This document shows, in pieces, positions 10,854 through 18,711 of a DNA stretch of 64,000 bases. The DNA is from Deltaproteobacteria bacterium. Lineage in GTDB: Bacteria > Myxococcota_A > Polyangia > JAAYKL01. Each line of letters begins with the position of its first letter. The stretch's first letter is position 1. The stretch spans positions 37,463 to 101,462 of the forward strand of contig JAFGQN010000172.1 of assembly GCA_016935665.1 (NCBI GenBank), read 5' to 3'. Below the pieces are notes generated by a model. It saw only the letters and a list, made by a program, of their open reading frames with translations. It did not search any database and was not told the DNA's origin. The position numbers and the translations under genes are program-made.

Positions 10854-13800
10854 TTATTTGAAGTTGCATGGCGTGCTGTCCACCACTTTTATCCATTCTG
10901 CCTTTGCACAGTACTGTTCGCAGAGTTCCAACTTAGTGGGACTGGAATCCGTATCTGTATACACTTTCGGTGCATACTCGAAACCGATGGCGGCCCCAAT
11001 AAATCGGTTGCAGTCCGGATTGTCGGGATGGGCGTCATACAGTTCGATGTAGCCGTTGGCGCCAATATCGTTGAAATGGTCGTCATAGGTGAGCAGCCAA
11101 TCTGTGAGATAACATCGATTGCCCGAGGCATCCTCAAATACCAGCGAAACTTTGATGACCATTGGATGCATGCAGAATCCGTACTTACCCTCGAAGCGGC
11201 AGTCCTGCGACGGGCCAGGGACGGTATTGTTGGAATAGAAGGAGATGCCATCGCATTCATACGGTTTGTCGGTATCCGCTTCTATGAACATGCAGTTTTC
11301 GGTGAAATCAACCATGCGAGGCGGCGGCCAGATGTTCTCAGGGTTGGTGTTGGGCTCTGCTCCATCAATTGGAAATCGCAGGACGAAGGCCTCGGCACTG
11401 CCGGGATCACAATTCACATGAGTTTCGGCCGGATCGTAAAATATGGACAGGTCGTACGTGCTGCCGATCTGAGTGCCGCGGGTACCAAACTCGTAATGGC
11501 CGTCCACCAGCACATAATATGGCCCATTGGATTCCACCACCGGGGTGGTCGGGCGAATCTGCGGCGCGGTTTTATTGGGACAGGTGCTGTTGTTGTCATT
11601 AAAATCAATGCGTTCTCCGTGACAGTTGAATACCGCCAGCATCGGATCAAATGACTTGTTGAACGGCGTGGAACTGTTATCCGTATCAAAGCCACCGCCG
11701 TAATCCCCCAGTGATGCGCTGAACTGAGCCCCATCGGCCTCGATGGATAATTCCCACATCTCATCATATCCTCCCCATGCATATGGGTTGTTGGTGTCAT
11801 AACCCGCCTCCCCCGATTGTGGATAATAGGAGTTGTTGGATGTAGACGTGTTGCCGCTTACTACCACACCCGTCACCGTCCCCAGCGTGCCTTCCTGTAC
11901 CTGGTCTGCGGCTGGCACCGGATCGAAATTGACGCCATCAATGGGAATAGAGATGGGATACGTTTCCATGGTGCGGTGCACCCGGCCTGGATAGAAGAAA
12001 TCCGCCGTTCCAGGCAGGGGGCAGTCTGTTAGCGCTTCTTTGGTCACTGACAAATAAAATTCGCCGCCATCCTTATGGGTGGTCCCGTCCCCGTCCACAT
12101 ATACATAAACCGTGATTGCCTCAGTGGTGTTGGTGCGTTCCTTTAAAACGGTTTGCGCTATTTTGGCGTTGGCATATTTGGCGCTTCCTTCTGTTGAGGT
12201 ACATGGCGTGAGGTCGTCGTTGTAGCAATCATTCTCCTGGCATGTGGTTTCACCGTCCGGATAAATTCTGTGGCAATTGTCATGGGTTATCACCTGGCTG
12301 GGAATGGTATCGGTGTCAGAGGACGCTGCACCACAGGCATTCTCGCTGGCATAGACGGCACCATCGTACATCAGGCCGTTGTTGTCCTCGATAATTTCCA
12401 AAACAATACGATACTGATATGCAGGATAGTACTCTCCGCTGCCGGTATAGGTAAAGGAATACACCAGGTCTCGTCCTCCTCTGGAACCATCCAGTCTCAT
12501 TCCACCAGAGCCCAATGGCGTGTACGGGTCAATAGCATCATCGCAGTGTCCCCGATCCAGTGACCAACGGTTACTGGCGTAATGATTGTTGGTCACGCAC
12601 CGGTTATCCCCGTACACTGCCAGTCTGGTCCCTGCCGGATGGGCGTTGGTAAATCCACCAATGTTCCTGGCGCTGTTGCACTGGGTATTGGTGGGAATGT
12701 CGGGATCGGACATCGGGGCGCTGCAGTTTCCCTGATCCGTATCAGCCGGGTTGCACTCATAGTCCAGGCATGCATCAAGTGCACTCTTAAGGGCGCAATC
12801 CGTATCCGGTGTCAGTTTTATGGGAATATGAATGCCACTCCCGTTGTCCACGCAGGTCCACCAGGCGCAGATACCATTTGGATTTTTAACATCGGTATCC
12901 CACGGCACCTCCCGGTTTTCGTTGCAAAGGTATCCGTCGGTATTGGCGCTATCGGTATCCAGTACACACTGATTGACACAGGTGTTCACCTGAAGTGAGT
13001 TGGTTTCGTCCATATACGTGGGTGTGGGACATCTCGGGCCACTTTTCTGACATTGCTGCGTGGCGGAACACCGGTATATATCGCATGCGCTGGCATCTGT
13101 ATCATCTGCGTCAGCCGTGCATTCCGTGCCAGTGGCCAGGGCCGTGTACATGCAGCGATTGGTTTCTGAATCACACGATACAGAAATGCAACCATCGCTC
13201 CAATCGGGGTTGTTTTCACTGGGGCTGGCACAGTCTGTGTCGGACTCGCATGTGGAAACAGTCAGAATATCGCCAGCACAGCTGGAATTGCCAAATGTTA
13301 CGATGCCTGGATTTTCGTCGGGATTGCTGTAGTGCTCGCTTTCGCAGCAATACATCCCCAATGTTTGGGCATCATTCATAGGGGTGTTTGTTTGCGACGG
13401 ATCATTTCCGTCCCACCACACACATCCGCCCCAGCAACTGCAAACGTAGTAGCCGTTGCAAATGGAGGGACCACACAATTTCAGTTCTTCGGACGCGTCC
13501 GGCGCTGACGCCAAAAAACAGCTGCCCCCCTTTCCTTCGGAGTCGCGGCAATCGCCGTGATTGGCACATTCGCACATTCCCTTGTACATTTCCTTTGCCC
13601 GAACGAATTTCTCCATGTCGACGGCGGCAGTATTGCATGGGCGTCCGCCACAATCCGAATCGGAATTGCAGAAAATAAAGCCTTCCTCGTTGTCATCCAG
13701 GGCATCTTCTTCCCAGCAGTCGTTGGCGTGTCCGGGATTCTCGCAGCAGGCCTGATCATCAAGCGGGTCAAACTGAGGAATCATTTGCATCGCACCGGAC

Positions 13801-13976
13801 GTCCCCAGGGAAACAGTCTCGGTGTCACCGCCCATATCGGGGATGAAAGCCCCGGTGTCCATTGCGTTTATCCCCGCGCCCACAGACGTGTCCTTTTCTG
13901 TGCACGCAGGCGTCCCCGCCCCGATTAGCAACAGCGATACAACTGCGCAAAATTTATATACCAATGACTTGTCCAT
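10854..13976 (-). CDS. Giant cysteine-rich exported lipoprotein
   Basis: About 1040 residues. The start ATG at 13976 has GAAAGGA six bases upstream and opens a signal peptide ('VVSLLLIGAGTPAC', C25). The first 450 residues hold dozens of cysteines in short modules ('CNSDSDCGGRPC', 'CESDTDCASPSENNPDWSDGC', 'CTADADDTDASAC'). The middle and end contain domains that look like repeated beta-sandwiches ('DLVYSFTYTGSGEYYPAYQY', 'FSASLGDYGGGFDTDNS', 'PYYVLVDGHYEFGTRGTQIG'), reminiscent of bacterial pre-peptidase or PPC-like folds, which I cannot assign firmly. A good promoter lies about 105 bases upstream. It is transcribed with the smaller Cys-rich lipoprotein downstream. Confidence 0.8.
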   Translation of the reverse strand: MDKSLVYKFCAVVSLLLIGAGTPACTEKDTSVGAGINAMDTGAFIPDMGGDTETVSLGTSGAMQMIPQFDPLDDQACCENPGHANDCWEEDALDDNEEGFIFCNSDSDCGGRPCNTAAVDMEKFVRAKEMYKGMCECANHGDCRDSEGKGGSCFLASAPDASEELKLCGPSICNGYYVCSCWGGCVWWDGNDPSQTNTPMNDAQTLGMYCCESEHYSNPDENPGIVTFGNSSCAGDILTVSTCESDTDCASPSENNPDWSDGCISVSCDSETNRCMYTALATGTECTADADDTDASACDIYRCSATQQCQKSGPRCPTPTYMDETNSLQVNTCVNQCVLDTDSANTDGYLCNENREVPWDTDVKNPNGICAWWTCVDNGSGIHIPIKLTPDTDCALKSALDACLDYECNPADTDQGNCSAPMSDPDIPTNTQCNSARNIGGFTNAHPAGTRLAVYGDNRCVTNNHYASNRWSLDRGHCDDAIDPYTPLGSGGMRLDGSRGGRDLVYSFTYTGSGEYYPAYQYRIVLEIIEDNNGLMYDGAVYASENACGAASSDTDTIPSQVITHDNCHRIYPDGETTCQENDCYNDDLTPCTSTEGSAKYANAKIAQTVLKERTNTTEAITVYVYVDGDGTTHKDGGEFYLSVTKEALTDCPLPGTADFFYPGRVHRTMETYPISIPIDGVNFDPVPAADQVQEGTLGTVTGVVVSGNTSTSNNSYYPQSGEAGYDTNNPYAWGGYDEMWELSIEADGAQFSASLGDYGGGFDTDNSSTPFNKSFDPMLAVFNCHGERIDFNDNNSTCPNKTAPQIRPTTPVVESNGPYYVLVDGHYEFGTRGTQIGSTYDLSIFYDPAETHVNCDPGSAEAFVLRFPIDGAEPNTNPENIWPPPRMVDFTENCMFIEADTDKPYECDGISFYSNNTVPGPSQDCRFEGKYGFCMHPMVIKVSLVFEDASGNRCYLTDWLLTYDDHFNDIGANGYIELYDAHPDNPDCNRFIGAAIGFEYAPKVYTDTDSSPTKLELCEQYCAKAEWIKVVDSTPCNFK

Positions 13977-14081
13977 GACAGTCCTTTCAAAAAAACAAAG
14001 GTGTGTGTTTTGGCACTGCCCCCACTTTATCGAAAATGGCCAGAGGAATGCCACTTTCGGTTCCTTTTCATTAGATAAAAT

Positions 14082-14111
14082 ATAATAGACAATTTCCTTT
14101 CAATTAGTCAA
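14082..14111 (-). promoter_or_regulatory. Promoter of the Cys-rich lipoprotein operon
   Basis: On the reverse strand TTGACT (14111-14106) and TATTAT (14087-14082) are 18 bases apart. Transcription would begin near 14075, about 100 bases before the ATG at 13976. Confidence 0.55.
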
Positions 14112-14237
14112 AAACTACATCGAGGGGAAAATTTTACAGTGAAAATGTATGTAAATATGCCGTGTTTACTTACTTTAAACTGAAAAATGAAGCGAGAGCT
14201 AAACTATCGCGGGGGGATTGAAAAACGATGGGTTCGA

Positions 14238-14591
14238 TTATTTGTTAGCAGATTCTTTTTTCAGCTTTTTGGAAAGGGACTTGTGATAATCCCACAGCCT
14301 TGGCAGCCCCCAGTTGTCGAAACGCTCTTTTAAACCGGTGTCTTTGGCACGGCCCAATTTATCCAAAAGGTCTGCAATCAACTTATCGCGGGAGCCAAAT
14401 TTGTCTTTAACCACCTGAGCGGTATCATACAATTTCAACAGTTTGGCATTGGCAACGCTGGCCAATCCTTTGTCGGTGTTCAGGCGCTCAATAAACAGGT
14501 CGCCTTTATCGAACATCGCCTTCAGCTCAGATACCAGTTTTTCTTTTGACCCAAAACGGTCGTTGATTAATTGTAGAGGTGTCTTTTTCAT
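14238..14591 (-). CDS. Small hypothetical protein with an internal duplication
   Basis: 117 residues, basic and helical, without signal peptide or cysteines. It contains two related segments, 'DRFGSKEKLVSEL' (about 11-23) and 'DKFGSRDKLIADL' (about 64-76), so it probably arose by duplication of a roughly 53-residue helical unit. The ATG follows AAAGGAAGTG. I recognise no family; the sequence suggests a soluble cytoplasmic helical bundle. Adjacent to the GH8 remnant, with no obvious functional link. Confidence 0.75.
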   Translation of the reverse strand: MKKTPLQLINDRFGSKEKLVSELKAMFDKGDLFIERLNTDKGLASVANAKLLKLYDTAQVVKDKFGSRDKLIADLLDKLGRAKDTGLKERFDNWGLPRLWDYHKSLSKKLKKESANK

Positions 14592-14647
14592 TTTTTTTCA
14601 CTTCCTTTGCAACAGCCATTTCATGCGGCTATACACGGTCGATTCCG

Positions 14648-15520
14648 TTACCACACCCAGGCAGGAGACGCAAGCGGAAGGTCCACTATTTGCGTGGCCA
14701 TTATGAAATCGCGCAAAGCACTGAAACTGTGTTCACGATAGCCCTCCTGGATGCATCGTTGCCGCTGTAACTGTGCCGGGGCGATGGCTAAATTCGGTGG
14801 GGGCGCCAGATCGCCGTTGAGCATGAGCAGTGAGAGTGACGCTGTGCACTTTTCGTAACAGATGGTGCCCGCAGTCAATTCCTGTGTGGCCACGGCGATG
14901 TATGCGCCGTCGACAAATGCCTGATTCTCAATGCTGTCCATAGCGCCAACGCCGGCCAGACTCACAAACGACGCCAGTTGGGCTTCCGTCCACAGCGCGG
15001 GAGCGTTTGGGCATGCCGTCCAGTTCCAAGCCAACCACGATTTGAGCAACGGCCACTGCCGTGTAGAATCCCGTTTTTTTATATGCGCTTGCGCGTGGCT
15101 CGCCAAAAATAGCAGTTTTCAACCAATCTTCGTTGCCGGTATCCGCCGCAAAAATCCGGAAATAGGCGGAGCGAAATATGGCGGATTGGCCACATCCACA
15201 TTGCCCTATGAGTTCCCGGCCTTAAGCATGTAGTCACGGTCGAAATCCACTTCGCATTCCCAGATAAGAATTACTGATTTAATGGCATACTCTTCCTGGG
15301 TTTGTAAGGGAAGTCCCTGACCGCCCCATTTGCGCGTCGCCATCACCAATGCGAACGACGTATCCTCATCCCCGACAGTCGCCGCACCGGAACCGGAGTC
15401 GGTGACGTTTCCATCCGGGCCAATTTTCCAATCATGGAAGAAGGAATAAATTGAGTGGTTTCAAAAAAGGGCGCCTTGTTTTATGGTACGCTTCCAGCGC
15501 CAGAGATTAGTAGAACACAA
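14648..15520 (-). pseudogene. Decayed glycoside hydrolase family 8 (endoglucanase) remnant
   Basis: The reverse strand still spells GH8 landmarks across several frames. One block reads 'HDWKIGPDGNV', then 'GDEDTSFALVMATRKWGG', then 'ECEVDFDRDYMLKAGNS' and 'GNVDVANPPYFAP'. A shifted block reads 'YFRIFAADTGNEDWLKTA', and a C-terminal block ends in 'YEKCTASLSLLMLNGDLAP'. Lesions: a TGA at 15463-15461, a TAG at 15208-15206 in place of a likely Trp codon, and at least two frame changes between about 15170 and 15000. The N-terminal third carrying the catalytic acid is absent, replaced by the queF leader. GH8 enzymes hydrolyse beta-1,4-glucans, xylan or chitosan; this copy cannot be functional. Confidence 0.75.
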
Positions 15521-15568
15521 TTTTTAAACAGATAGTGCAATTTTTCTATCGAATGAAGGTGCCCGCTC

Positions 15569-16456
15569 ATGAACAAACCCATTGAAAGTACGCATCTTGG
15601 AAAACCAACGGATTATCCCTGCGCCTATGCGCCCCAGTTGCTGGTGGCTGTGCCCCGGGATGTCAATCGGAGACAATTTCAGATAGAGGCCAATCGCCTG
15701 CCATTTATCGGTGTCGACGCGTGGCATGCCTTTGAAGCGGGATTTCTCACAGACAATGGCTTGCCCGTAGTTGGCGTGCTGAAGCTGATTTATCCGTGCA
15801 CCAGCCCATCTTTGGTGGAAAGCAAATCGCTGAAACTGTATTTAAATTCATTTAATATGGAAAAACTGGGCCCCACGCCGCAGGCGGCTGCGACTCAATT
15901 TGTCAGCCAGGTGCGCACGGATTTGTCAAAACTGCTCAATACTGAAGTGGATGCCGTTTTTTTTGCCGAAGATGGAGGCGACATAACGGATTTGGACGGT
16001 TACCAGCTCATCGATACAATGCCTCAGATGCAGCAGGTGGTGTTTTCGACGCACACCGAATCACCGGCGCTTTTAACCGCACAGGAGACGTCTCAAAGCG
16101 GTTCCCAAACCATCCGTGTCTGTTCTCATCTGCTGCGCAGCAACTGCAAAATTACCCATCAGCCGGATTGGGGAAGTGCGTTTATCACCATGACGGGAAG
16201 CACATTGCCCACCCTGACATCGCTACTGCAGTACCTGGTCTCGTTTCGCAATGAACACCACTTTCACGAGGAAGTGTGCGAAATGATATACAAACGACTA
16301 TGGGACATATTTGCGCCGGATGCGCTTTGCGTGGCCTGTATCTACACCCGTCGCGGCGGTATTGACATTTGCCCGGTTCGTGCGAGCGCGCCCCACATGT
16401 TGCTCAAACATCTGACGTCGCCAAAGGTGCTCACTCGTAAATTGCATCGGCAGTAG
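15569..16456 (+). CDS. queF: NADPH-dependent 7-cyano-7-deazaguanine reductase QueF (type II)
   Basis: 295 residues, the length of the two-domain (E. coli-like) QueF. The signature 'VESKSLKLYLNSFN' (83-96) is the QueF motif, and the nucleophilic cysteine is C193 in 'LRSNCKITHQPDWGS'. It reduces preQ0 to preQ1 with two NADPH, the last step before preQ1 insertion into tRNA by Tgt in queuosine synthesis. No preQ1 riboswitch was recognised in the 48-base leader. No other que genes are in the window. It ends in TAG, showing TAG acts as a normal stop in this genome. Confidence 0.96.
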   Translation: MNKPIESTHLGKPTDYPCAYAPQLLVAVPRDVNRRQFQIEANRLPFIGVDAWHAFEAGFLTDNGLPVVGVLKLIYPCTSPSLVESKSLKLYLNSFNMEKLGPTPQAAATQFVSQVRTDLSKLLNTEVDAVFFAEDGGDITDLDGYQLIDTMPQMQQVVFSTHTESPALLTAQETSQSGSQTIRVCSHLLRSNCKITHQPDWGSAFITMTGSTLPTLTSLLQYLVSFRNEHHFHEEVCEMIYKRLWDIFAPDALCVACIYTRRGGIDICPVRASAPHMLLKHLTSPKVLTRKLHRQ

Positions 16457-16556
16457 CAATTGGACTTTGGAACTTATGCGCTCTGCCGTTGTCGAATGCC
16501 ATTTATGTCATGCGCTATTTCCCGGATTTTCGTTTCCTGATTGTTGAAAGGCCTCA

Positions 16557-18164
16557 ATGAAGAATATTCCCGATTTGCTGAATGCCTCCCCCTTTAACCC
16601 CCCGTCGTTCAAACGGTATCAGCGGGCATTGGGCTACGCTTTCACCACGGGGGATTCCGCAGGTGCGCTGCGGCATTTGCTGGACGACGCCCCGGTGTCC
16701 CCGTCCACTTTCGATGCGGAAAATTTTTCCGAAGACCTGTTCATCGATGAGTTGATAAATCGCTGCTTTCAATTCCGTTTGGAAAAATGGGCCCCCTCTT
16801 TCAATGTGCGCTATTTTAAACGGGTTCTGTGTCATCCCCCTGAAGACAGGTCCTCCACCCTCTTTCGTCAGGGTATACAAAAGGAATTGGCGGCCAACAA
16901 AGACTGGCGCAGGCAGTTTAAGCGCTTGTACCGGACCATGGTGGAATTGAGAGACGAATTTGATACTCAGGGAGTGATGGGCCCCATGTTTTTCACAAGG
17001 CGTCGCATCGATTTACTCACCGATGTTAAAGATTTGATTGATATGGCAAAGGACAGCTTTGACGGCGCCACTTCGGGCCTGTCGCGTATTCGGGACTGGG
17101 CCATGGAGTTGAAGCAAACAGAGGGCTATCAAAAGCTCTTCGATTTTTTAAATTACGAAAACAACCTGGCCACAGTAAAGCTGGAACTGGGCGTGGCGGC
17201 AGATGGGAGTGTGCGTCGCTTCAACATCATCGAAATTCAGGAAAATAAAAAAAACCGATATTACCAGCATCCTGTGCAGCGCTTTTTTGTGAAGGTGGCC
17301 ATGGTCCTCAGGGGGTATCGCGTCAGCAGTGAAGGTCTTGTGGCCAGATGGGTGGAGGACGTTTTTGAATCCATTTGCAACAATTTTGCCTACTTCATCG
17401 CACTGATTGGCGACATGGAGTTTCATCTGGCCGGTCTGCATTTCGTGGACAAAGCTAAAAAGGAAGGTCACCGCTGCTGTCAGCCAAAATTCATTGAAAC
17501 GCGAAGCGCCAGGGGGCGCTGCATCGAAAAGCTGTTCAATCCCCTGCTGCTGGGCGAGGAAAAGCCGGCGGTGGCCTGTCATCTGTGCGCGACGCGCAGC
17601 GATGCCGTGGTGATTATCACCGGCCCCAACTCCGGCGGCAAAACGCGATTGCTCCAGGCCATTGCTTTGTCACAGCTGCTGGGACAGGCGGGACTGCCGG
17701 TACCGGGTTCATCGGCCCATATTCACTGGGTGACCAACCTCTTTGTGACGTTGCTTGACTCAAACAGGGCGGACCAGAAAGAGGGACGTCTGGGCACGGA
17801 ACTGTTGCGAATCAAGCGTGTATTTGAAAAAGCCAGTAGTGGCTCGCTGGTGGTGCTCGACGAACTGTGTTCCGGTACCAATCCCCAGGAGGGGGAGGAA
17901 ATCTTTTTGCTGGTGGTGTCACTGCTTCGGGAACTGACTTTCGAATCGTTCATCTCCACTCACTTTTTGCGATTTGCCAGTCATCTGGAGCAGTCGGAGC
18001 AGCAGCTGGATTTGGAGTTTCTGCAGGTGGAGCTCGATGAGAAACAGGATCCGACCTATCAGTTTGTTCCAGGCGTGGCGGATACATCACTGGCCACGCA
18101 CACGGCCAGGCGCCTGGGCATTACCCGGGAAGAGCTCATTAAACTTATTAAAACAAAAGAGTAG
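16557..18164 (+). CDS. MutS-family ATPase lacking the mismatch-recognition domain
   Basis: 535 residues. The C-terminal part is a MutS domain V ATPase: Walker A 'TGPNSGGKT' (355-363), then 'LDSNRADQKEGRLGTELLR' (a dimer/signature region) and Walker B 'LVVLDELCSGTNPQEGEE' with the ST-H switch in 'FISTHFLRF'. The first about 340 residues are mostly helical and resemble a lever/clamp region, but no domain I is present. Such MutS-like proteins are probably not canonical mismatch repair enzymes; roles in recombination or branched DNA handling are inferred for related families. Start ATG has GAAAGG six bases upstream. It follows queF by 100 bases and converges with the ferredoxin gene. Confidence 0.85.
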   Translation: MKNIPDLLNASPFNPPSFKRYQRALGYAFTTGDSAGALRHLLDDAPVSPSTFDAENFSEDLFIDELINRCFQFRLEKWAPSFNVRYFKRVLCHPPEDRSSTLFRQGIQKELAANKDWRRQFKRLYRTMVELRDEFDTQGVMGPMFFTRRRIDLLTDVKDLIDMAKDSFDGATSGLSRIRDWAMELKQTEGYQKLFDFLNYENNLATVKLELGVAADGSVRRFNIIEIQENKKNRYYQHPVQRFFVKVAMVLRGYRVSSEGLVARWVEDVFESICNNFAYFIALIGDMEFHLAGLHFVDKAKKEGHRCCQPKFIETRSARGRCIEKLFNPLLLGEEKPAVACHLCATRSDAVVIITGPNSGGKTRLLQAIALSQLLGQAGLPVPGSSAHIHWVTNLFVTLLDSNRADQKEGRLGTELLRIKRVFEKASSGSLVVLDELCSGTNPQEGEEIFLLVVSLLRELTFESFISTHFLRFASHLEQSEQQLDLEFLQVELDEKQDPTYQFVPGVADTSLATHTARRLGITREELIKLIKTKE

Positions 18165-18192
18165 CGGACTAAAAATCGACAGGCAAATCGGG

Positions 18193-18489
18193 CTATGCCT
18201 CGTTGGCGTGGGCCACGATTACTTCAAGTATGGCGGGAACATCGGCCATGGTGCAATTGTTGAATGAAATTTCCTGGGGATAGATAAATACATTCGGGCC
18301 CTTTGCGCAGATGCCCAGACAACCACTGGTGGAGACACGCGCGCTGATTCCCCACAATCCGAGTTTCTTGAGCTCTTTTTTTAGAGCGTCCTTTATTTCG
18401 CTGGATGCGCCATCCGCACAGGATTTGCTTTTACCCTGTCGGTCGTTGGTGCATACAAACGCGTGAACCTTATAAGGGGTCGTTCCCAT
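18193..18489 (-). CDS. Thioredoxin-like [2Fe-2S] ferredoxin
   Basis: 98 residues from ATG 18489, which has GGAGG six bases upstream. Four cysteines are arranged as C13-X10-C24 and C57-X3-C61 ('CLGIC'), the pattern of the thioredoxin-fold [2Fe-2S] ferredoxins (COG3411, NuoE-like). These are small electron carriers, often linked to hydrogenase, NADH oxidation or cobalamin chemistry. No redox partner gene is adjacent, so the partner is unknown. Confidence 0.88.
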   Translation of the reverse strand: MGTTPYKVHAFVCTNDRQGKSKSCADGASSEIKDALKKELKKLGLWGISARVSTSGCLGICAKGPNVFIYPQEISFNNCTMADVPAILEVIVAHANEA

Positions 18490-18711
18490 GTGCATCCTCC
18501 ATATCTGCAACGAAGTTGGTTATATACATTTTATTCTTAAAGTCAGACAAGGGAATCCAAATTTTCACGAACACCATCGCATTGCAAAGAGGGTTGAAAT
18601 GGGATTTTGGGGTTTTTGTCGCAAGGCCCCTTGCTAAATGGCTCCAAAGCAGGGCAGAATTGAAAGACGGTTTTTGGGGGAAAACGAGCGCGAACCCCAA
18701 AAGGAGCATTT

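Noticed and set aside
10809..11654. 281-codon plus-strand frame inside the Cys-rich operon
   Set aside because: Antisense to a long lipoprotein gene with signal peptide and conserved Cys spacing; no start signal.
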